Assembly (NCBI RefSeq): GCF_963678635.1
Contig: NC_087063.1
Location: 83,439,574 to 83,503,573 of the forward strand
Length of the DNA: 64,000 bases
Direction: 5' to 3'
From: Symsagittifera roscoffensis
Taxonomy: Eukaryota; Xenacoelomorpha; Acoela; Convolutidae
Part shown: one piece after another, positions 1 to 12,900 of the stretch
Numbering within the stretch: position 1 is the stretch's first letter
How the letters are laid out: each line of letters opens with the position of its first letter
Translations under genes and position numbers: made by a program
Notes under the pieces: generated by a model
Database searches by the model: none
Seen by the model: the letters and a program-made list of their open reading frames with translations, nothing else
Told to the model about the DNA's origin: nothing

Positions 1-810
1 GACACAAGTAGGGCAGAAAAAATACCTGAGACTAGAATGAACAACACTTGCACTTTCAACAACAAGAGAAGTTGCATACAGCACAAGAAGAGAAAAATCT
101 GTGATGTGGCAACTAAGCCGACAATCTTTGAGCAGACTTGAAGAAAATTTAAAACGTGTCAGAAAAGGTCTTTAGTGGGAAAAGTCTTGTTCCCGATTAG
201 CAAGAGTGAAAATACCTGACTTTGTGGATTAAAAATTTTTGCCCTCGAATCAACGCAATTCAAGTTAACTATGCCGTACAACAAACCAAAACCGTATCGA
301 AAACAAATATAAACTATTTAAAATCAGAATTGGTAAAATGACAAATTACAAAATTTCAACATCGATTTTAAAATCAAAATAAAATCCATGTTTAACAAAA
401 AAGCTGAAAAAAGTACCAAAAAACAGGTTTCATTTTTAAAAACGGGTCGATGTCAACTAGACCGAAAACCACGAATCCGAAATAAAAGTTCAAATATTTT
501 CAAGAAAATTATTTGAAAAAAAACTAACACCGGAAGCGGACTATACCTATTTACTACCTAAATGAAGGCACTTTTAATTGAAGTTTTCAGAAATTGAGCA
601 TGTTTGAAAATTACCATTCCTACACATTTGACCATTCTGTGCCTAGAGTTATTTACGGGAAAAACCTCTAGTACCCAATTGCAATACCCTTGCTTATCAC
701 AAGGCTAGATACACAAGCTATTTAGTTCCTGGTCTGTGTTATTTTCTTCAAAAAACAGATTTTTTTTTTCTGATTTAACAAATATGAGAAGGGTGTGTAT
801 TCGTTCGTAC
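1..810. other. NEMF intron with a fragment of the dispersed SINE-like family
   Basis: No gene is seen. Bases 1-215 match the dispersed unit found near 10000-10265 and 30760-31140 (shared phrases aactaagccgacaatctttg and cttgttcccgatta). Bases 655-720 match the module taken up again near 35770 and 61550 (cgattgcaatacccttgc). Confidence 0.5.
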
Positions 811-957
811 CTGGTGAATGTTCTTGCTCCTTTGTTCGTCCTCTAATTCCTCTTCTTCATCTCCACTGCCCACGTGACCACCCTCGCCTCCCTCTTTGAT
901 GATATCATTCTGTTTCAAATCTGGCTCTACCTCCTCCCCTCTCTTCCCATTCTGCTT
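811..957 (-). CDS. NEMF: NEMF exon 6 (acidic linker, last exon in window)
   Basis: This exon is 147 nt (49 codons), phase 0, with acceptor ttttag and donor gtacga. The sequence is acidic ([11 protein letters not shown]) and its final codons turn basic. Later exons would be left of position 1. Confidence 0.75.
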
Positions 958-3900
958 CTAAAAATTGCTTCATTATTTTCACTTTTTTCAGCACAGTCAG
1001 ATCTCTAAACACGAGCACCACTGAAATTAAATAGATGAAGCTGTTAGTTTGATCAACAAATTCAGTTCAACTTTAGTGCCAGGAAGCTTCCTATCCACAA
1101 TGATTTTTTTGTAAAAGCCATAGAAAAAAAAACGCTCATATTTTCTTCCAAAATATAATAACGGGTATCCTATCTTAGGTACTACACAGGTTGCATTTGA
1201 ACAGCGAGAGACTTCGCAGTTATCATTCGAAAGAAGAAAAAAAAGTGTGTTCCTAATACTTTTATACATCCATCAAAATGATAGTAACAGAAATTTTTTC
1301 TCTCTCCCCAAAATTTGCTAAATTTTCTCTTCAACCTCCGAGTAAGACTCAAGCAGCTAAAAAAATCAGCTGCACAATCTCTAACCTTTTCTCCTTCATT
1401 TGGACCCTTATTGATGGCTGATCTCTCTGCCACGCCATCATGTGCTTCGGAAGTAAAAATATCTTTTTGGACATCGTCTTGAGCTGGCTTAGGTTCTGCC
1501 ATCTTCTCTGCCTGTGGACTTGGTTCCTCCTCGCATGAGGATGTGTTTTGAAACAACTCGTCTATTTGTTCTTGAGTCAGTCCGCCATCATCATCACCAT
1601 CATTATCATTTGCACTTTTCTCTTCAGGTGGTTGCTGACTTGCGTCCGAGAAACTACACACAGATCCAGGCAAGCTCTGTTGACGAGAAATGTCGCCCTG
1701 AAACAATTCAACGTAAAAAACATCTACGTCTAACTTTGACTTAGATGCGAGAACACGACCACAAAGCAGCTCAAAAAGTGCAATAAGAAAAAGTAGACAT
1801 AAGCTTCGAATTAGCAAATCTTGGCAACGTGTCGGATTCGAATCTGCGACCTAGCACATTTGAGTATCACTAACCGCTCAGCCACGGATATTTAAATCCA
1901 CTAAAACTAGCCAACAATAACGCAGCTACACATGCAAATCAATTGCCAATTCGATGCAGCAAAATTATGTATAAATTATGCATTTCATTACAATTTAATA
2001 ATGCATTTCATTTCATTTATTTAAGACTTAGGTTGGAAAAAATAGAAAGTTCGTTTTAATACACTTTGCTTCGCAAGTGTAATGATCTTTTTTAACTACA
2101 TCGTACAATATGAACGACAAAGCTTACAAATCAGTCGCAATTAAGCTGGACAAAAACTATCACGGAAGAGAAAATTTTCAAAAAACCTTTTATGCAAAGC
2201 GGAGCTTCGCACCACTTGCTATTAAAAAAATATTCCAAAATTACTACGTAAAAAGTGTACTTGAAAAACAGACATATTTCATACTTATCAAGCCATTCTC
2301 TAACCCTTATATTTCATAAAACTTAACTTGATAAACCAAAACCAGGCGAATGAAACGTTCCAGACGGAAAATCAGAAAAAATTTTACGCCAAAAATTTGG
2401 AATATAAAATTATTATCAGAAAGTATCAAAATTTCAAAAATTTTGAGAGAAGGCAGTATTTAATGATTTCATAAGAAATTTAAAATGAAATATTTCAAAA
2501 AAGCTTCCAAAAACTGAAGAAAAACTAAATAAAAATTCCAAAAAAAATCAAAAATAATTTCAGCAATACTTCTTTGGAAGCAGATTCCTGCATATTACCG
2601 GAAGAAATTGAAAAGAATAACAATTACAATTTAAAATTGCTTACATCACAGGCAATATTCGGTCTGCGGCAACTAAGTAGACCAAAAAAGAGCAGACAAA
2701 CAAAAATTCCACAAGAGGCAAAAAAAATTTCGTTTACAAAAAAAACAGCTCCTGACCGGATTTGAAACACGGAACTTTGTCTCCGCAATCATGTACGTTA
2801 TCTCTACGTCAATTGAGCGGATTTTCACCAGGTGTTTGAATTTTTTATCAACAGCAGTTCCAAGTGATTCTGTTAAACTAGTCGTTAGCCTGAAAAAAAA
2901 ATTCTCTATTCAGTGTCGGATACTAGAAACACTTCTAAGATTCACTTTACCGATGTGTTCAATAAGAGCACGACAATATGAATGAATTAAAACATTTTCA
3001 TTTAGGTTTCGCTTCCTCCACACAGAAATTGGCAATTTAAATTGTCAAATTCAAAAAGATAAGTAAAATAGAATTTGAATTTAAATGACAATTATGAATA
3101 AACCGAAATAAGCGAATGACTTGCACCTCCGGCGCATCAAACAGATGGTGAGCGTGAAAAATGCTTATAATTTTTAAAAAATGAACTACGAAAATGAACA
3201 TAACAGTAAGAAAAAACAGGCATCCAACACCGCCTTCTAATATACTCAACATATATTCATTCTACTTCATAAATTTCAAACATAGGCAAAAGAAAGTTGG
3301 AAAAAAGTCAATGAGCACAAGATAATAAAAAAAGGCTGACTTGATTTTTAGAAAATTTAGATTTTCACAAACAAAAAATAGATGGCCTTAAAGCTCTTTG
3401 AATTCTAAAAAGTTCATGATTGACATTTTTTGATTAAATTAACCCAATTTGAGAACCCAAATTGAAACTGAATCAATCAGTAAAACTTTTATTCCGCCAG
3501 GAATTCCGAAAAGTAAATTTCAAACTAGAATTCAATAACATTTAAATTTTTTTGATTCGATAGTGGAGTTAGCCTTCCTTTTAATAAAGGAACTAAATTG
3601 AACTTAAAAAGTACACAAAAAAGTCATTTAGAGCCTGAATAAACTATAGGACGCTTCCTTGAAAAAAATTTAAGAATAAATCATCGCGACCTATATAAGA
3701 GCCTGAACTACGTTCATCGACTTTAAATTAAAATTTCAACTTTAAGGTTCTTTTCCAACTTAAGTCGGGAATATCAAATTAAAAATTTATTTATTTTAAG
3801 TTTTAAAAATGTTGTATCTCGAAAACTAAAAAGATTTGAGCAGTCAAACTTGAAGGCAAGATTGGCAACCCTGAAAGCACTCTGGCAGCACCCCACAATA

Positions 3901-6900
3901 GGGTTGAGAAATTCAAGCTTAGCGAAGTTTTTGCCACAGAGGCGAAACTTCGCTTCGCAAACACTAAGGAGAACAAGACAAAAAGCAGCTTTATAAACAG
4001 TAATGAGAAAAAATATAAATACGCCTCAAATTAGCAAAAAAATTGGCTACGGCTGAGATTTAAACATGCGAACTTGAGATTAACTCTCACACACAATTAG
4101 AAGATTAAACACTGGCCACAAATAAAGCAGAGAACAGAAGCTATGCAAAGTTCGATGATACACTGAAACTTCCAAATAAGTGAACACTTTTAATGAACAC
4201 TTATTTGCGAGTTAGGTTAGAAGAAAAAGAAGGTTTGTAATAACAAACTAAGCTGATTGCTAGTGTAAAAATGAGAAAAAAAATCTTTAAACTACTCAAC
4301 ACTGCGCTGCCCGACAAGCAATCTAACTTCACAATGATTTTTTAAATCCCTGTAGCGTGCTACAGAGATTGAGAAAAGTGCTGCGAGTTTGCTTGCCTTG
4401 AAAGTGAAGGCCAAATGATGAAATTTCCAAATAAAAATAATATTGGAGCTTATATGAACTAGATAAAAAAATCGTCGCGACGTTTGCATTTCTCAAACCA
4501 GAACGCCAACTGTTGAGATTTCTAAGCGGTATGATTGAGATTCGCTGCGATAATTCAAACTGAGAAGTTTTTTCTTTGGTTTCATAGTGAATATACGTCC
4601 CGAATGCGTAGTTGAGTAACTTACGGCTGAATTATCGTGATCCAATTGGTCTGTGTACTTGGGTCCCCTCTCGCCCTTGTGTCTGGCTATAGACTGTTCT
4701 TCCAGACAGAAGAGGAATCCGAAGCCCATGACCAACTGTGGCTGGGCTATCTGGTTCCTCCGGCCTCTGACCATGAAGGATCCAGTGGTCAGGTACTCCC
4801 CACTGGGGGCTGTCTTGGACACCTGGTTAGCGTGCACCCACCAAGCAGACTGCCATATCTTCGCATCCCACGCACTGCTGTAGCAGACTGCCATCGATGC
4901 CGCCTCTTGCAGAGTCCTCGGAGGCACCTACATATCATCCCAATATTAAGAAAAAAAACGGTCAAAACTTCAAGAACGTCACTTTCCAAAATAGATGACA
5001 TTTTTCTACAAAAACAAGGCCCTGGCCGCTTAAGCTGAGAAGATTCCCCAAATCGGAATTCTCGATTGATCACTTAAAACAAAAATTGGCAGGGCATTTT
5101 TCGCGAAATTTTTCCAAAAAAAACGGTAAAAGTTTCAAAACTTCAACACTTTTGAAAGCTATTACTTTTTTCCATAAAAACTGGGATTGGCCGCTTCTGC
5201 AAGTAGGCTTTCAGCATATGTTGTTTCGATTAACTACTTGATATCAGAATTAGAAGGATAATTATCGAGAGTCAAACCCCCCCCCCCAAAAAAAACGGTC
5301 AAATCAACATCAAAAAATTTACTTTTCCGAGAAAAATAGCTATTTGTGAAAAAATTGGACGTAGCTCTTTATGAAGAAGAGAATTGCACAACAGAAACTT
5401 ATCATAAAAAGAAACTTGCACTTGTTGTCGTCGACGTGTAAGGCAGTTAGACATCGGATTAATCACCTGTTTTCTACATACACAAACGTGCAATAGAATC
5501 CACAAATCAAAAATTAACTAATAAACTATCCAACGATTTTTTAAAAAAATATAAAGAAGTTTAACAAAAAAAAACACACTTGTTGTCGTCAAAGTGTGAT
5601 GCAGTTAGCCATCAGAGTAATCACCTGTTTTCTACATACACAAACGTGCAATAGAATCCACAAATCAAAAATTAACGAAAAACTATCCAACGAATTTTTA
5701 AAAAATATATAAAGAAACTTACAAAACACACTTGTTGTCGTCGAAGTGTGATGCAGTTAGACATCAGAGTAATCACCTGTTTTCTACATACACAAACGTG
5801 CAGTAGAATCCACAAATCAAAAATTAACAAAAAACTATACAACGAATTTTAAAAAATATAGAGAAACTTAACAAAAAAAACACACTTGTAGTCGTCGAAA
5901 AGTGATGCAGTTAGACATCAGAGTAATCACCTGTTTTCTACATACACAAACGTGCAGTAGAATCCACAAATCAAAAATTAACAAAAAACTATCCAACGAA
6001 TTTTAAAAAATATAGAGAAACTTAACAAAAAAACACACTTGTTGTCGTCGAAAAGTGATGCAGTTAGACATCAGAGTAATCACCTGTTTTCTACATACAC
6101 AAACGTGCAGTAGAATCCACAAATCAGAAATTAACGAAAAACTATCCCACGAATTTTAAAAAATAAAAAGAAACTTAACAAACAAACACACTTGTTGTCG
6201 TCAAAGTGTGATGCAGCTAGAAGTCAGAGTAATCACCTGTTTTCTACATACACAAACGTGCAGTAGAATCCACAAATCAAAATGTAACAAAAACTATCCA
6301 ACGAATTTTAAAAAATATAAAGAAACTTAACAAAAAAACACACTTGTTGTTGTCGAAAAGTGATGCAGTTAGACATCAGAGTAATCACCTGTTTTCTACA
6401 TACACAAACGTGCAGTAGAATCCATAAATCAAAAATTAACAAAAAAATATCCAACGAATTTTTAAAAAATATAAAGAAACTTAACAAAAAAACACACTTG
6501 TTGTCGTCGAAAAGTGATGCAGTTAGACATGAGAGTAATCACCTGTTTTCTACATACACAAACGTGCAGTAGAATCCACAAATCAAAAATTAACAAAAAA
6601 CTATCCAACGAATTTTAAAAAATATAGAGAAACTTAACAAAAAAACACATTTGTTGTCGTCAAAAAGTGATGCAGTTAGACATCGGAGTAATCACCTGTT
6701 TTCTACATACACAAACGTGCATCAGAATCACGTTAGAGAACTCTAGGTCAATAAGAACTTGCGATGCAAAAATGAATGACTACAATTGCGTGCAGCTGAA
6801 TCGTCAAATCAAAAATTAACAAAAAACTAACCAACGAATTTAAAAAATATATAGAAAGTTCAAAAAAGTCTTGGAACTCAATTACCTGCATCATTAGAAA

Positions 6901-9900
6901 TTCAACAAAAAGAGCTCTTTTAGTTAAAATGAAGATGAATATTCAAAAATCCGTTTTGCGGTAAACAATCAGTCAGAAATAGCAAACAGGTAATGTTTCA
7001 AAAATATCAGTTTGCAAAAATACAGGTCCCGGCCCGAATCGAAATCGAGGTCTCTGTTGTCTCAAGAATGGTTTTATCCAATACTCAAAAGCATCGTTGA
7101 ATTTGAATTTATAGTAAAGAAAGTAAAACACATCTAGTGTAACGTTTTCACGAGCGAATTCTGAGAACAAAGATCATTACAGGAAAAAAGTTTCAGGCAA
7201 GGTTGCAACACCCTTGCCTATCGCAAGGTTAATAAAAATTCACGCTAGATTTAATAGCGAAAAAAACCAAGTTCGTAACTAATGAATTTTCTGGTGAGCC
7301 AAGCACCGTATGTGAGAAAAGTCGAAAACTGAGAAACCGAAACAAAGTTCAGAAATTTTAGAGGCGCTGTTTTAAAATTGATTTATCAATGTTTTCATTT
7401 TGCGTATTTTATAACATTGAATTTTGCTTTTGAATACCGAAACTTATGACAGTTCGTTATTCTTTGTTGACTTGTAATCTCCGATAATTACGGTTAATTT
7501 AGGTATGAAATGAAATGTTGCCAATCAGCCAGCTACCCGAAACCGATCTACCTAAAAACCGAAACGAGGCAGAAATAATAAATATGGATTCAAACTAAAA
7601 ACAGAGCGTTGAGCTACTCCCGTAGAAATGGATTCAAACCATGTTTGATGCATCAAATAGTCAAAACGTAAAGAGGGCTCGAAAAAATGTGCTCAGACTG
7701 GGTTAAAAACTGCGGATGATTGTTGAATTAGCTTCAAGAAAATGACTCACAGGAGTTGCTTTGGGGTTTTTGACAATGACACTGGTGGCGCCGTGTATAT
7801 CTGCATGCACATACAAGTCCCCCCTGCTGAGATACTTCTTCACTAGGAGTTCGTTCTGCTGCTGGTCGTGACCTCCAATTACGATGAAGTTGTCCGAACT
7901 GACGAACCAGAGGAACTTCTCAAACCAGTAACTTTTCCTCAACTTCTCGAGTCTGAAACACAGCCCGGGTTGACCTCATTTTACTGAAAATCGTGAACAT
8001 AAAACTCCATACCATACAAATTGTCTATTACAAAATGCAAGTCATACAATTCTCATACTTGAAAAAAAAATGGTAGTCATAAAATTTGCATACAATGTTT
8101 TTAGAATGTATGCAAAGTATGTGATTTTACATCAGAAAGTTATGACTACCTTTTTGGCCAACCCGAGAAAACACCACAAATGACATCACACTCGAAGTAC
8201 ATCTTCACAATCTACAGACCTTGCAACTCCATGAACAGATAAGATAGACTATGTGGCTATCACAAAATACGTAAGAGAAAAGAAAATCTGCTTCGAGAAC
8301 AGTAAAACTGAAGCCCTAGAATCGCTGAAAACTTGGTTTATTTTGCTCGTTTCATATCAAATACCAAGAGACGAAGCGGAGATTCGCACTACTTACGATA
8401 CAATACAAACATGAAAACCATGTCTCGATCAAGATAACAAGGGTCCCATCTTAGGCAGAAGGTAGCTAATTGATATTTTTGAATTTTGAGTTTTACTGGT
8501 GCAGGATGAAATGGTTATACTGAAGCAGGATGATGTTCTTTCGATTGAACTGTTCATCTCAGATTTGATAGGGTAGTTACTAAAGTAAACAACTTGCTAA
8601 AAAACGGTCAAAATTTCTATAACTTTCCGATATCCATAACTTATTTTCTTCAAAAAGAAGTCCAAGGCCACTTAAGAAGAGAAGATTCCCAAAATTGGAA
8701 TTTACGAGTGAACACTTAACCCAAGAATTGGCAGGTTAGTTTTCAAGATTAGTCAAGAAGTTTCCGAAAAACAGTCATTAAATCAGAAATTTGACTTTTC
8801 CTAGAATAATAGTTTTTGTGTGATAAGTGTTCGGTGGAGCCACTTATGCAGAAGAGATTCACGTCACCAGTTATTTCCATTGAACACAAAAACTGAGAAT
8901 TGGCAGGGTAGTTTTCAAAAAAGTGAAAATGTTTATTTAAAAAACAAATATTGAATTTTTCGAGGGCCATAAATTTTGTTTAAAATGGGCGAAGTCGATT
9001 TTGCAGGCGAGCTTTCCACAACCCGTTATTTCAATTCAACCCAAAATCTCAAGTATGGGAGGGTCGATTTCACGAAAATCAAAAACGGTCAAGAAATCAA
9101 AATTTATTTTTTTTCGATTTCCATAACTTTCTATATATAAAAAAAATTGTGCGAACTTCCCACAAACTGTTCTTTAGATTGAATCAAAAATCTCAAAAAA
9201 ATAAGAAGACTCAAAAAACGGTCAAATTCCGAGGATCATTACTTTTACTGTAGAAACAATTGGGTCCAACCTTCTATAGAGGGGAGCTTTCCAGAACCCG
9301 TTGTATCCATTGAAACCAAAATCTCATATTTGGAAAGATAGTTTCTGAGAAAACTAAAATCAAGCGTCAAAAAAAACCTGATCCGATAAGGTTTCATATT
9401 ACCTGATTTTGACAAACAGTAATTCTAGTTTCACATGCCACACAAGTCATTTGAAGTTTAAACACAGCGGCGAAGCTGCGCTTTGCAAACACTGGCAACC
9501 ACCCGCCAAAAAAGCAGCTTTAAAAAGTGAAATACGAAAAAAAAGAAATGAGCCGCGAATTCGTAAGACTTTACTAGGTATTGGCTTTGAACCTGCAACC
9601 TCGAAAATTAGATTCAATGCAGCAAAAGTGGCACCAAATACAAAAAGACAATTTCACAAGTAATAATTTGGAATAAAGCAAACTGAAGTCATTCACACTA
9701 ACATTGCATGTAATAAATTGGAAAGCATAAAGCTACTTTATGTATAAATTTTGCATTAGAGAAAATTGCGAGATATCACCAGTTAGAAAATTTATGAAAT
9801 CGAGATTTTATTATTGTTATGCTGTTTGAAACAACAAGCTTTTTTTCGGTTCATTGGATGAATTAAAAATTCAGTAACTGTTTTAACTTATATTTATTCA

Positions 9901-12900
9901 AATATCAAAGCACATTCTATCAGAAGACCGTAAAGGTGACACTAACGGTCACTTAATTTCGCTATTGTAATAAGCAACGGAACAAAACTGAGAAACGGAA
10001 AAAAAGCCGACAATCTTTGAGCAGACGCCAGTTGAGCCAAAAATGATTTTATAAAAAAAACTTTAACAAGTTGGAGGTCCACCCTAAAACTACAATGATC
10101 AACACTAGCAACTACCTTGATAGATAAGATACTACAGCGCAAAAAAAATCAGTGATGTGAGGAACCTGGAACTTGTTAGGGTTAAATAATAAAGCAAGTT
10201 CAATTTCTTGTACGAAAAATTCTTTAAGGAGAAAAAAGTCTTGTTCCCGATTACAAGACACTTGCTCTCACAAATGTAAAAAACCATATTGAGCTAACTG
10301 GCAACCATTTTGTCTAAGCATAATAACCAGTCAAAGTACTATCTGATGCCCAATTACCGCGGGGGAGGGTGCTAAAATTTTCCCAGCTTGCCATTTCTCC
10401 CAAATTCAAAAGCCGGGGCTCCCTTCAGTTTTGTGCCAAATGAAGCATCATGAGCGAGGGGTGCTAATTAGGCACGTTAGAACACAATTTTTAATCTGGC
10501 TCTTTTGACATCTAGACTTAACAAATGAAAAATGAATTCTGGTATTGATAAAATGAGACTCCTGAAAATGGAGCTGCAGGTCCGATTGTGGTCTCCCAAG
10601 TCAAGCAGAATATTCGACGGTATAGTTTGAAAATTCAACGCAGTCCACAATGTAACTGCTTGAAAGCAATTTATTAATGAACAATCTTTTCCAACTGAAA
10701 TGGAATGGTTTGACTGACCTGGCGGAGAAGTCGATCTGCTTGAGTGAGTGCTGCGTGGCTCTCTCCGCATTCTGAAATGCCTTCTTCGACGCCTCAATCG
10801 TCTTCTGTTCCTTCTGAGTGGCAACTCGCACACTGTCAAAATACAGTCTCGCATTCGCATACGCACTCTTTCCTTTTAACACCACACAGAGTGACCAATT
10901 ATTATTTTACCAAACAAAAAATAATAATATATCTATATTTCCGATGACCAAATAATGACCTGCAAAAACAAAAGAAAGAACTTAGCATAAACGTAAGACA
11001 TTCAATTTCAGATCGTCAGATCGTGTATTTCAATCCCCTGTCATGACGAGCTCTCACTTGACCTCTAGCTTCAGTTCCATCACAACTTGACCGATTTCGA
11101 TTGCAATTGTGGTACCACGTGATATATTCTAGACGCAAAAAAATAGCTTGATTCGCAAAAAAACGATCTTCGCTCAACAACCTAACTCAGTCTGAAATGT
11201 GAAGAAATAATACAAAACGGACTACTCTTAGACAAGCTGACTGGCCGCCTTTGATAGCTCCTCTGACTCACCGAACCAGAATTAAAAGCACAAAAAAGTA
11301 GCCCAAGGTAAACATTACGTTTACAAAAAAAAACATAGCCAACAGGCAGGGAAAAAAGTCAGTTTCCAACTGGATTTTAATTTTTTGAGAAAATTTACTT
11401 ATTTATAGAGTTTTCTCAAGTTGGGTTAATTTGGTCGAAAAAAGGTCAACTGCCTAATTTTCTTGAAATTCAAGGGCTTAAAAGTTCAAAAACTTAAAAA
11501 TCTATCAGGTTTTTTGCATCATTTGTATTTTTGTTAAAAGAAATCACCCTTATTTTCCCTACAGCAGATAAGTTTGAGCTGAACATGAAAAAATCAATTG
11601 TCAAACCTCAAAAATTTGAACTTGAGCGTGAGAAACTTGTAAGAGTTTTCCTGAAAATTAAAAAAAAATAAACAAACACAACCTAAGAACGTGTCTTCAA
11701 TTCGACCAATGAAGTTTAAAAATATCTGAATCCTCCAAAAGTTTGAACACTTTCGGCTTTTGGAAAGACAATAAACACAGACTCGAAGATGCACCTCGTG
11801 AACACAAGCAGAAATGGCAGAAAGAGATTTATGAAGCAACCTCAGGAAAAAATACAAAAACAAGTTTGGGAAATGGGCATTACAACCTTAGAAGCACCAT
11901 GCGCAATTTTATTCGGACCGGCATACGCGATTAACATTTGGCTTAGCTAGTACACAATTCGAAACCCAGCAACTCCAGAAGGAGAGTCTAATATCTTCAC
12001 GAATGGGCCTTATAACCTTCCTGACTTATACTTAAAATTTTGACCCCCTTTCAACCATATCTTTCAGTTGGTATTAAATTAGCCTGCGTTTTGAAATCCT
12101 TCGCATTGGCGCGAAAAGATACGCTTATACTGTAATAAAACTTAACTTCTAGATTGCGACTTCAAATGGAAAAGAAGTGAGCTCATAACATAACACAGTG
12201 TTTGCTTGCTTAAAGAACAAACATAGCCACAGCCATTAGGAAAAGTGTCAATGAACGCAACGTTTTTTTAAGTTGAAGAAAAAATATTTTGCCTTGAAGC
12301 TCCTCGAATTTCAGGCACAATTTATGATTGACACATTTTTGAATAAAAATGGCCCAAATTGAAAAAACTGAATCAATAGGTACATTTATTATTCCGCTGG
12401 GAAATCTAAAAATTGAAATCAATTTTCGAAATTAGAAGTCGTTCGTCATTCACGTTTTTTTCGCGCCATTTAATAAATGAAAATTCTAACTGCAAAAAAA
12501 ATCAAAACTGGAGTGAAAAAATAATTCAAGACTGTTTCCAAAAAACATCATCAAGAGCGATATAAGTGTCGTCACTATAATCATTGACACTAAATAAAAT
12601 TAACAAATGTTCGTTGATACCAACTGACCAATAAACGATAACAAATAACTCAAAATGGTCACCCTGCCTATGTCAATATCCACAATGGCACAATGCACTT
12701 CGCTATCGTCTTCGTTTTTCTCTTCATTTTCGTCTTCACTTTCGGACGAGACTTCGTCGTAGAACTGGCTGAAAACATCATCCGATAACTTCATTTCAAA
12801 CTTGTTCACGTCCAATTTTAGACGTGTTATTTTAGACGCGACCGGGTCATTCAGGGACTTAGCATCCTCAACTATTTCTGCCACTTCGCTCCACGACATC

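Noticed and set aside
1830-1870. Possible tRNA gene (ggattcgaatctgcgacc)
   Set aside because: The B-box-like stretch is there but no complete cloverleaf could be drawn; it belongs to the dispersed SINE-like family.
6360-6572. Open frame through the 153-bp satellite
   Set aside because: Built of repeat units; the same peptide repeats because the DNA does.
5380-6735. CRISPR-like array
   Set aside because: Units are contiguous 153-bp repeats without short repeats and unique spacers, in animal nuclear DNA.
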